This document shows, piece by piece, positions 52,138 to 61,603 of a DNA stretch of 64,000 bases. This DNA is from Gavia stellata (lineage: Eukaryota; Chordata; Aves; Gaviiformes; Gaviidae), in contig NC_082610.1 of NCBI RefSeq assembly GCF_030936135.1, positions 21,772,428-21,836,427 of the forward strand. Direction: 5' to 3'. The notes beneath the pieces are model-generated. The model was not told the origin of the DNA and did not search any database. It saw only the letters and a list, made by a program, of their open reading frames with translations. Position numbers and translations under genes: made by a program. Positions within the stretch are counted from its first letter, which is position 1; each line of letters begins with the position of its first letter.

Positions 52138-54774
52138 TGCGACGGCCACCAAACGCTGCTGCCCAAGGTCAGCAAGTGTTGCGTTCCTGGGGCTGCGAAG
52201 CCAAGACAGCGTCTGCCACGGCCGGGGCGGGTGAGCGTGGCCTTATGTGCATGTCCTGGCCCCGAGCTCACAGTGGAGGGGAGGGGCAGCATGGCCTTAT
52301 ATGGTAGGACCTGGCCCCGAGCTCACAGTGGAGGGGAGGGGCAGCATGGCCTTATATGGTATGACCTGGCCCCTCTGCGCACAAAGGAGGGCGGGCGGCA
52401 TTTTCCCCCAGAACAACGAGAAGACAAAGATGGGTTCCAAGCCATGCGCAAGAGAACCAAGTGACCTCTTCTGTACAAGTGGGTTTGCTGCTAGAAGAAA
52501 CCAGACCAAGCTGGCTGAAAGCGGCAAAGTTGCAACAAAACTGTGCAAACAGCTAATAAATATTTCACCCCCACCTTGACATTCCTCTTCAAGACTGCCC
52601 TCAGAAATGGCCGGGGGGTCATATGGAGCTGTGAGCAGCCCCGGCCCACGCAGCACCCTCTGCACAGCAGAAGGAGCCTGCCCTGCCGGGGCTTGCTCTT
52701 CCCAGCCACAGCTGCTCCCCAAAATGCTGCGGGCGGCTCCCCGGGCAGGCTGAGTGCTGACCCTGGCAGGCGGCAGAGCCCCTGCCCCAGCACACAGCCC
52801 CCCGGGGCGTAGGGACCCTGCTTGGAAGGACTGTCCTGGGCAGCCCTGGGTGCACAGCCAGCTTCACGCCCCGCATCAGCCGTACCCGGGAGAAGGCAGC
52901 TCTCATGGCCTGTCCCTCTGACGATGCAGTAGGGAAGCCGTGCTCAGCAGCACGTCTTCCGGCAACCTGGATAAACTGTGAGGCTTGTTCAGACAGATGC
53001 CTTGGATGTACCGGATTTTGGAGAGCCCTCCGGGATATTCATGTGCACTGCCCTGCAGCCAGCGTCTTACCATGTAAAGACCTGTGAAGATTTCTCCCAC
53101 CCTGGGAGCTCGGCTGTCCTGCCGCTAACCTCTCTCTGCGTCGCTCCGCTCCCCTCGCTGCCTGCAGGCAGTGCCCTCAGCCCTGCTGCGCTTTGCAGGG
53201 CAGCTGCTCCTGGGCAGAGCTGTCTCTCGCAAGCAATGCCCGCTTGCTATGAGCTGCCTCCGTCCCTGGAGCCCAGCCCAGCTCAGGAGCAGAGGCCCAG
53301 CCCAAGGCGTCACTTGCTCTGCCCCTTCTGGGCTCCCTGGAGATGTCCCAGGGGCTCCAGGGCTGACAGCTCCTGAAAGGCAGCAGAGTCACCCTTGGGG
53401 AAGGGACTTTTGAGCTGACTGCGCTAGTCACCGATTGTCCCTCTCTGAAGAGTGGAGAGAGACCGATTCCAAAAGCATGGTTTGTCCTTCCACAGCATGG
53501 CCGTCTATGGGAGCTGTAAACGTTCCCCTCTGGACACGGATATTCTTGAGCCGAAACAAAAAGAACATGCAGGCAGTGACAGGGAGCTGTTGGTTGGACC
53601 CTGTGCCAGGCAGGGATTCAGCTGAAGCAGTGCAGGCATCTCATCCCCAGCTGGAAGCCCTCGGGAGGAAGCAGCATTCAGCTCCCCCCATGCAGCCCAC
53701 AGACCCCCACTGTTAAGGGGTGTCAAGCCTGGCCACCACTTCCAGCCACTCCGGCCCAGCACCCCCTCGTGCCATGCCGCTGGAGCCCAGTACAGACCAG
53801 GAGCACCCAGTAGAGTTCTGCCTGGCTGCTGGAGCCCAGCCCGGTGCCTGGGGACCTGGAGCCTTTGCCCAGGCTGAGGGATGCAGCTGCCACTTTTCCG
53901 CGTGCAGCTGTTACTTGTAGCGAAGCTGAGCGTGCATCCCAGAGATTCACACGCACAGACGCACAGACGCACGGACGTGGACACGCAGAGGACACTGACA
54001 CGGCCAGTCACACAGACTGCCACAGATGAGGCGCTGCCGTCAACAGCACCCACACGCAGGACTCACATAAAACACAAACAGAGGCGGCCATGTCCCCTCC
54101 TCCTCGTGGGCTGCCAGAGGCAGGAGGCCGCTAGTGTAGGCACACCCACACACACACATGCCCACACGACACTCTCTACCTTCACAAGCGCACGCATGTG
54201 CATGGGTCCCCTGAGTACTGGCAGAGCCCCCCTTGGTTCCCCGGTACCCCTGCCCGGACCCCGGCCCTCTGACCCACCCCACGGGTCCCCTACTCGCTGC
54301 CTGGTCCCTCTAGGTGCTCCCTGCAAACATTCAGCACTCCCACATCTGTCCCGCAGGCACCCAACACTCGCCCGTCTCCCCAGGTGCCAGCGTGGGCCCT
54401 CTGCCTGCCTGATATCCCAGCCCGGACGCGAGGCCCCGCCTAGTCACCAGCTGCTCCAGCTTGAAGTTTGCTGGTGAAGGCACGCGCACACCCCCTGCAC
54501 CCCGGGTTTGGGGAAGATGCAGACACTCACAGAGCCTCTTACTTGCCTCCCTTGTGCTGGTCCCCCCCTGAGGTGGTTTTCAGGACACACACCGTTCCCA
54601 GCCCCGTGCCTGCTGGCCGAGACCCCCACTCGCTCCAGTAGCTGCACCGGGACCCATACCAGTAGCTGGCACCACAAGCCAGGGGTGCCTACACCCCCTG
54701 CTTGGCTGCGGTAGCTGGCAGCCAGTCCACCCACGCCAGCTCCCCCTGTAACCGGCACATCGTCCTTCCAGTTC
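52138..54774. other. Spacer 5' of gene 10, ending at the right provirus
   Basis: Two promoter repeats (52256-52365). It has the ctaataaa marker without the ggcatag marker. It ends in agttc at 54770-54774, the left target-site copy of the right provirus. No gene seen. Confidence 0.6.
52256..52365 (-). promoter_or_regulatory. Promoter minisatellite of gene 10: two repeats, two perfect CArG boxes
   Basis: Two repeats, both with perfect cores; the distal one ends in tatgacc. Confidence 0.5.
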
Positions 54775-55393
54775 TGTGCTGGTTTTGGCTGGGATGGGGT
54801 TAACTTTCTTCATAGCAGCTAGTATGGGGCTGTGTTTTGGATTGTATGGGGCTGTGTTTTGGATTTGGGCTGGAAACAATGTTGATAAAGCAGGAATGTT
54901 TTCGTTACTGCTGAGCAGGGCTGACACAGCACCAAGGCCTTTTCTGCTCCTCACCCCACCCCACCAGCGAGTGGGCTGGGGGTGCACGGGAAGTTGGGAG
55001 GGGACACAGCCGGGACAGCTGACCCCAACTGACCAAAGGGATATTCCATACCATATGACATCATGCTCAGTATATAAAGCCGGGGGAGGAAGAGGGAAGG
55101 TGGGGACATTCGGAGTAATGGCGTTTGTCTTCCCGAGCAACCGCTACGCGTGATAGAGCCCTGCTTCCCTGCAGATAGCTGAACACCTGCCTGCCGACGG
55201 GAAGTGGTGAATTAATTCCTTCTTTCGCTTTGCTTCTCCGCGCAGTGTTCTTTTGCTCTACCTATTAAACTGTTTTTATCTCAGCCCATGAGTTTTCTCA
55301 CTTTTACTCTTCTGGTTCTCTCCCCCACCCCACCTGGGGGGAGTGAGTGAGCGGCTGTGTGGTGATTAGTCCGGCTGGGCTTAAACCACGACA
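54775..55393 (+). repeat. 5' LTR of the right provirus
   Basis: 619 bp with the same TATA, ATTAAA and 22-bp direct repeat (54822-54865) as the left element. The Lys-type primer site follows at 55402-55419. Confidence 0.93.
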
Positions 55394-55505
55394 GTCCTTT
55401 TTGGCGCCCAACGTGGGGCTTGAAGGGTTTGACATAATAACAGATTCAACAGAACTTCTATCCTTTAAAAGTTATAGGTCAACATTAGTCTGTTTAATTT
55501 GCACC

Positions 55506-57318
55506 ATGATCTTCTTTTTGCTATATCTGTTAAAGATTGGCCTGCGCTTTTTCAGTATGCTGTGCTCTGCAGTAATTAGTGACATTTTGCCTGGAAGATT
55601 TGTTTTTAAAACGCTGACCTTGAGCTGGGTAATCTGGTGTTTGGTCTCTGGGCTGAAGCCATTACTGTATTTTGGGTACCATCTCGTGGAGATACTTAAC
55701 AATTATACTCCTTCTTCTGAGAGTTTTTTTTTGGAGGAAATACAGAACAGCACCCTTGCTTCCTTCTTCTGTGATGTTGTCTCCCTCATGACAATGACCT
55801 CTCAGTACCTTGAACATCCTTGGGCAGTTAAAATACTTCTATTGATATTCCTTAGACATATTGCTTCAGTTTTCTCTAAGGTCAACAAGCAATTTAGGAA
55901 TATGACCCAGGTTCCACGAGAGTATGGTCATGGGTGGCACGGCATGTGGGAGAATATGGGCAGGTATCTAGAGAACTTCTCACCTCCAATGATCTGGACT
56001 TTCACCCCTGAACAATTACAGGATCCTGATGAAGTGGTAGAATGTTTGAAAAAAAAATGCCATGGCTACTCCAGAGAGGCACAACTTACTGCGCTGTGCT
56101 GGGCCCTCGCCAGCATCTACCAAACACTGCTTGATACTATGCAGCACCCTCAGGGAGAAGAGAGGGGAAATAAATCAGGCACTGTATCCGTCGCCCCTAT
56201 AACTAAAAAGAAACAGTGGAAGCGGAAATCAGCTCGTTTAGTAAGGGATGAAGAAGCTTCTCCTAAGAGGGAAAAAGAATCAGAAGAGGCAGCCTCTTCT
56301 GCAGCAGAGCAGCCACAGGAACAGGACGAAGATACTGAGATAATCAATGAAACGGAAACCACCCGCTCCCTATCCCTAAGTGAGCTACGAGACATGCGAA
56401 AAGATTTCAGCCGTCAACCAGGGGAGCTAATTCTCAGCTGGTTACTTCGATGCTGGGATATTGGGGCCAGTAGTCAGGAATTGGAGGGTAAGGAAGCCCG
56501 GCAGCTGGGATCGCTTGCTAAGGACAAGGCCATTGACAAAGGTATTGGAAAAAAGGCAGGAGTCCTCAGTCTTTGGCAGCGACTCCTATCAAGTGTGAAG
56601 GACAGGTATCCCTTCAAGGAAGAACTTGCAAACTCTCGAAGGAAATGGACCAACATCGAGGGGGGCATCCAGTATCTAAGGGAATTAGCCGTGTTGGAGG
56701 TAATCTATAATGACCACGCATGCAAAGACCCAGATGAAATCCAATGCACACGGTCCATGTGGCGCAAGTTTGTACGGAATGCAGCAACGTCTTACACCCA
56801 CACCCTGGCGATAATGAACTGGACAGACATTGAGGCACCAACTATAGATGAACTGGCGAGGCAACTCCGAGACTACGAAGATAACCTTGCTCCCTCCATG
56901 TGTGCTTGTGTCTCGGCTGTGGACAGACACAGACTGACTCAAAACATGTTTGAGCAAGCTGAGAAGGGTAGGTTTTCCTCATCCACTCCAACCAAAGCCT
57001 CGGGCTATTAAGAGTCAACTTTTCCCTGTTCAGGCGAAAGGGTACCGGTGGCGCACACCACGTGCAACCCTGTGGTTCTTCCTGCGTGACCAGGGGGAGG
57101 ACATGAGGAAGTGGGATGGTCAACCTACCTGGAGACTAGAAGCTCGGGTGCAGGAATTGCAAGGAAAAACAACAGCTAAAAAGCATCCGTCCAGAAAAAT
57201 GACTGCTCCAGTGTCTGTTGGACAAAGTAGAAGGGCTGACGGTACTTTTGATCCTGATGAAGGGACTTCTGTTATGCACGTACAAAAACCAAGTAATGAA
57301 GACTCAGACCAGGAGTAG
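55506..57318 (+). pseudogene. ERV-L type gag, right provirus (broken)
   Basis: Counterpart of the left gag with the same hydrophobic N-terminal part and Fv1-like core region. It is broken, with about one break visible. Confidence 0.8.
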
Positions 57319-57372
57319 AGGGGCCCTGCCTTCGGCCAGGCGGAGGAAAGGGACAACCGAGTTTACTGGACT

Positions 57373-60300
57373 GTGTGGATTCGATGGCCTGGCACATCAG
57401 CCCCACAGGAGTATAAAGCTCTAGTGGACACCGGTGCACAGTGTACTCTAATTCCATCAGATTACAAGGGGGCGGAATCCATCTGTATTTCTGGAGTGAC
57501 AGGGGGATCCCAAGAACTGTCTGTGTTGGAGGCTGAAGTAAGCCTAACTGGGAATGAGTGGCAAAAGCACCCTATTGTGACTGGTCCAGAGGCTCCATGC
57601 ATCCTTGGCATAGACTATCTCAGGAGAGGGTACTTCAGAGACCCAAAAGGGTATCGATGGGCTTTTGGTATAGCTGCTTTGAATACGGAGGAAATTAAAC
57701 AGCTGTCTAGCTTGCCTGGTCTCTCAGAGGATCCTTCTGTGGTGGGGTTGCTGCAAGTTAAAGAACAGCAGGTGCCAATTGCTACCATGACAGTGCATCG
57801 GCGACAATATCGCACCAATCGAGACTCCCTGGTTCCCATCCACAACTTGATCCGTCAACTGGAAAGTCAAGGAGTGATCAGTAAGACTCATTCACCCTTT
57901 AATAGTCCCATATGGCCCGTGCAAAAATCTAACGGAGAGTGGCGGTTAACAGTGGACTATCGAGGCCTGAACGAAGTCACACCGCCGCTGAGTGCTGCCG
58001 TACCAGACATGCTAGAACTTCAGTATGAACTGGAGTCAAAGGCTGCCAAATGGTATGCAACAATAGATATCGCCAATGCGTTTTTCTCGATCCCTCTGGC
58101 AGCAGAGTGCAGGCCACAGTTTGCTTTCACATGGAGGGGTATCCAGTACACCTGGAATCGACTGCCCCAGGGGTGGAAACATAGTCCTACCATTTGTCAT
58201 GGGCTGATACAGAGTGCACTGGAACAAGGCAAAGCTCCCGAACACCTGCAGTATATTGATGACATCATTGTGTGGGGCAACACAGCGGAGGAAGTGTTTG
58301 AGAAGGGGAGAAGAATAATCCAGATTCTCCTGAAAGCTGGTTTTGCTATAAAACAAAGTAAGGTCAAAGGGCCTGCACAGGAAATTCAGTTTTTAGGAAT
58401 AAAATGGCAGGATGGGCGTCGCCATATCCCAATGGATGTGATCAATAAAATAACAGCCATGTCTCCACCAACTAACAAAAAGGAAACACAAGCTTTCTTA
58501 GGTGTTGTGGGTTTCTGGAGAATGCATATTCCAAGTTATAGTCTGATCGTAAGCCCTCTCTATCGAGTGACCCGGAAGAAGAATGACTTTGAATGGGGCC
58601 CTGAACAGCAGCAAGCCTTTGAACAAATTAAACAGGAGATAGTTCGTGCAGTAGCGCTTGGGCCAGTCCGGACAGGACAAGATGTGAAAAATGTACTTTA
58701 CACCTCAGCTGGGGATAACGGCCCCACCTGGAGCCTCTGGCAGAAAGCACCTGGAGAGACTCGAGGTCGACCTCTAGGGTTTTGGAGCCGGGGATATAGG
58801 GGATCTGAAGCCCGTTACACTCCAACTGAAAAAGAAATATTAGCAGCATATGAAGGAATTCGAGCTGCTTCGGAAGTAGTTGGTACTGAAGCACAGCTCC
58901 TTTTGGCCCCTCGATTGCCTGTGCTGGGCTGGATGTTCAAAGGGAAGATCCCCTCTATGCATCACGCAACTGATGCTACATGGAGTAAGTGGGTTGCACT
59001 GATAACGCAACGAGCTCGGATGGGAAACCCTGACCGCCCGGGAATCCTGGAAGTGATCATGGACTGGCCAGAGGGCCAAAACTTCGGACTGTCACCAGAG
59101 GAGGTGACTCGTGCTGAAGAGGCCCCTCTGTATAATGAATTATCAGAGACTGAGAAGCAATATGCCCTGTTTACAGATGGATCCTGCCGTATTGTGGGAA
59201 AACATCGAAGGTGGAAAGCTGCTGTGTGGAGTCCTACGCGACAAGTTGCAGAAACTGCTGAAGGACAAGGTGAATCAAGTCAGTTTGCAGAGGTGAAAGC
59301 CATTCAGCTGGCTTTAGATATTGCTGAACGAGGGAAATGGCCAGTACTTTATCTCTATACGGACTCATGGATGGTGGCAAATGCCCTGTGGGGGTGGCTA
59401 CAGCAATGGAAGCAGAGCAACTGGCAGCGCAGAGGTAAGCCCATCTGGGCTGCTGAATTATGGCAAGATATTGCTGCTCGGGTAGAGAACCTGGTTGTAA
59501 AAGTACGTCATATAGATGCTCACATACCCAAGAGTCGTGCCACTGAAGAACATCGAAACAATGAGCGGGTGGACCAAGCTGCTAGAATTGAAGTGGCTCA
59601 GGTGGATCTGGATTGGGAACATAAGGGTGAGCTATTTATAGCTCGATGGGCCCATGACACATCAGGACATTTAGGAAGGGATGCAACATACAAATGGGCT
59701 CGTGGTCGAGGGGTGGACTTGACTATTGATGCCATTGCACAGGTTATCCATGAATGTGAAACATGTGCCATAATCAAACAAGCTAAGCGGCTGAAGCCTT
59801 TTTGGTATAGAGGACGATGGCTGAAATATCAATACGGGGAAGCCTGGCAGGTTGATTATATCACACTACCACGAACCCGCCACGGGAAGCAGCATGTGCT
59901 TACAATGGTGGAAGCAACTACCGGATGGATGGAAACATACCCCGTGACCCATGCCACTGCCCGGAACACTATCTTGGGCCTTGAAAAGCAAATTTTATGG
60001 CGACACGGCACCCCTGAAAGAATTGAATCAGACAACGGGACTCGTTTCCGAAACAACCTCATTAACACCTGGGCCAAGGAGCATGGCATTGACTGGGTGT
60101 ATCACATCCCCTACCATGCACCAGCCTCCGGGAAAATTGAACGATACAACGCAATATTAAAAACTACACTGAAAGCAATGGGTGCTGGGACATTCAAGCA
60201 TTGGGATACACATTTAGCAGAAGCCACTTGGCTAGTTAACACTAGAGGCTCTGCCAGTCGACCTGGCCCTGCCCAATCAAAACCCCTGCGCACTGTGGAA

Positions 60301-60501
60301 GGAGATAAGATTCCCGTAGTACATATAAGGAACTTGCTGGGAAAAACAGTCTGGGTTATTCCTTCCTCAGGAAAAGGTAAACCTATTCGCGGGGTTGTTT
60401 TTGCTCAGGGACCTGGGTGCACTTGGTGGGTAATGCAGAAGAATGGGGAAGTCCAGTGTGTACCTCAAGGTAATTTAATTCTGGGTGAAACTAATCCATG
60501 A
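57373..60501 (+). CDS. ERV-L type pol, right provirus
   Basis: Same length and domain order as the left pol (protease, reverse transcriptase with YIDD, RNase H, integrase with HHCC and DDE). I noticed only one residue difference between the two pol frames, near the C-terminus. The stretch from 60502 to 60879 holds no env, only non-coding DNA and a purine-rich tract. Confidence 0.88.
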   Translation: MWIRWPGTSAPQEYKALVDTGAQCTLIPSDYKGAESICISGVTGGSQELSVLEAEVSLTGNEWQKHPIVTGPEAPCILGIDYLRRGYFRDPKGYRWAFGIAALNTEEIKQLSSLPGLSEDPSVVGLLQVKEQQVPIATMTVHRRQYRTNRDSLVPIHNLIRQLESQGVISKTHSPFNSPIWPVQKSNGEWRLTVDYRGLNEVTPPLSAAVPDMLELQYELESKAAKWYATIDIANAFFSIPLAAECRPQFAFTWRGIQYTWNRLPQGWKHSPTICHGLIQSALEQGKAPEHLQYIDDIIVWGNTAEEVFEKGRRIIQILLKAGFAIKQSKVKGPAQEIQFLGIKWQDGRRHIPMDVINKITAMSPPTNKKETQAFLGVVGFWRMHIPSYSLIVSPLYRVTRKKNDFEWGPEQQQAFEQIKQEIVRAVALGPVRTGQDVKNVLYTSAGDNGPTWSLWQKAPGETRGRPLGFWSRGYRGSEARYTPTEKEILAAYEGIRAASEVVGTEAQLLLAPRLPVLGWMFKGKIPSMHHATDATWSKWVALITQRARMGNPDRPGILEVIMDWPEGQNFGLSPEEVTRAEEAPLYNELSETEKQYALFTDGSCRIVGKHRRWKAAVWSPTRQVAETAEGQGESSQFAEVKAIQLALDIAERGKWPVLYLYTDSWMVANALWGWLQQWKQSNWQRRGKPIWAAELWQDIAARVENLVVKVRHIDAHIPKSRATEEHRNNERVDQAARIEVAQVDLDWEHKGELFIARWAHDTSGHLGRDATYKWARGRGVDLTIDAIAQVIHECETCAIIKQAKRLKPFWYRGRWLKYQYGEAWQVDYITLPRTRHGKQHVLTMVEATTGWMETYPVTHATARNTILGLEKQILWRHGTPERIESDNGTRFRNNLINTWAKEHGIDWVYHIPYHAPASGKIERYNAILKTTLKAMGAGTFKHWDTHLAEATWLVNTRGSASRPGPAQSKPLRTVEGDKIPVVHIRNLLGKTVWVIPSSGKGKPIRGVVFAQGPGCTWWVMQKNGEVQCVPQGNLILGETNP

Positions 60502-60879
60502 TTTGAGTTATATGTTACAGGAACTACTATAGCAGGAACCACCTGAACCAATTGAGGACAAGCCTTACAAGAAGCAGTGCAAGTGCAGCAGTGACCCGAC
60601 CTGAGCTAGCTGTGGTGCCCAATAACTCCATGCAATACAACACCTCTTCTCTCCTGAGTGACCACCATAACAGATGGAGCCCAAAGTTATGGACTACATG
60701 AACTCAATGGACATTTATGGACATTTTACAAATATTTCACCGGGGTGGTCCATAGACTAAGGGAAGGATATCTGTGTACTATATCAAAGGATGGGAAGGG
60801 CGATGATAGGGAATGAGAACGTTTTGGATGGTGTGAGACCTGAGCATGATGTAAATGGTATGGAATAAGGGGTGGAGAA

Positions 60880-61498
60880 TGTGCTGGTTTTGGCTGGGAT
60901 AGGGTTAACTTTCTTCATAGCAGCTAGTATGGGGCTGTGTTTTGGATTGTATGGGGCTGTGTTTTGGATTTGGGCTGGAAACAATGTTGATAAAGCAGGA
61001 ATGTTTTAGTTACTGCTGAGCAGGGCTGACACAGCACCAAGGCCTTTTCTGCTCCTCACCCCACCCCACCAGCGAGTGGGCTGGGGGTGCACGGGAAGTT
61101 GGGAGGGGACACAGCCGGGACAGCTGACCCCAACTGACCAAAGGGATATTCCATACCATATGACATCATGCTCAGTATATAAAGCCGGGGGAGGAAGAGG
61201 GAAGGTGGGGACATTCGGAGTAATGGCATTTGTCTTCCCGAGCAACCGCTACGCGTGATAGAGCCCTGCTTCCCTGCAGATAGCTGAACACCTGCCTGCC
61301 GACGGGAAGTGGTGAATTAATTCCTTCTTTCGCTTTGCTTCTCCGCGCAGTGTTCTTTTGCTCTACCTATTAAACTGTTTTTATCTCAGCCCACGAGTTT
61401 TCTCACTTTTACTCTTCTGGTTCTCTCCCCCACCCCACCTGGGGGGAGTGAGTGAGCGGCTGTGTGGTGGTTAGTCCGGCTGGGCTTAAACCACGACA
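60880..61498 (+). repeat. 3' LTR of the right provirus
   Basis: 619 bp with the 22-bp direct repeat at 60927-60970. It ends about 105 bp from the stop of gene 11, mirroring the left element and gene 3. Confidence 0.93.
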
Positions 61499-61603
61499 AG
61501 TTCCCACACACATGGCTTGAGAGTGAGATTACACAGAGAGATCGTTCAGGAAAAATTTAATAAGAAGGTATAAGAAGACAGGACAGACAGCATCTGTGTC
61601 CTG
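61499..61603. other. 3' flank of gene 11 between LTR and stop codon
   Basis: Same layout as the flank of gene 3: agttc, a GU-rich stretch on the minus strand, then ATTAAA at 61561-61556. Confidence 0.7.

Larger units (their letters stand above)
54775..61498 (+). mobile_element. ERV-L (class III) type avian provirus, right copy; broken, about one visible break
   Basis: A 6,724-bp element almost identical to the left copy, with the same parts and orientation. It is inserted at the same base of the array unit with the same agttc duplication (54770-54774 and 61499-61503). The LTRs differ at about 5 of 619 sites by eye. Two 5'-versus-3' LTR differences are shared with the left copy, as expected if both descend from one insertion that had already aged. 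It is broken in the gag region, with about one break visible; pol looks open. No env. Confidence 0.9.

Noticed and set aside
9195-61503. Two independent provirus insertions at a hotspot
   Set aside because: Same base, same duplication, shared LTR differences and near-identity make copying of one insertion far simpler.
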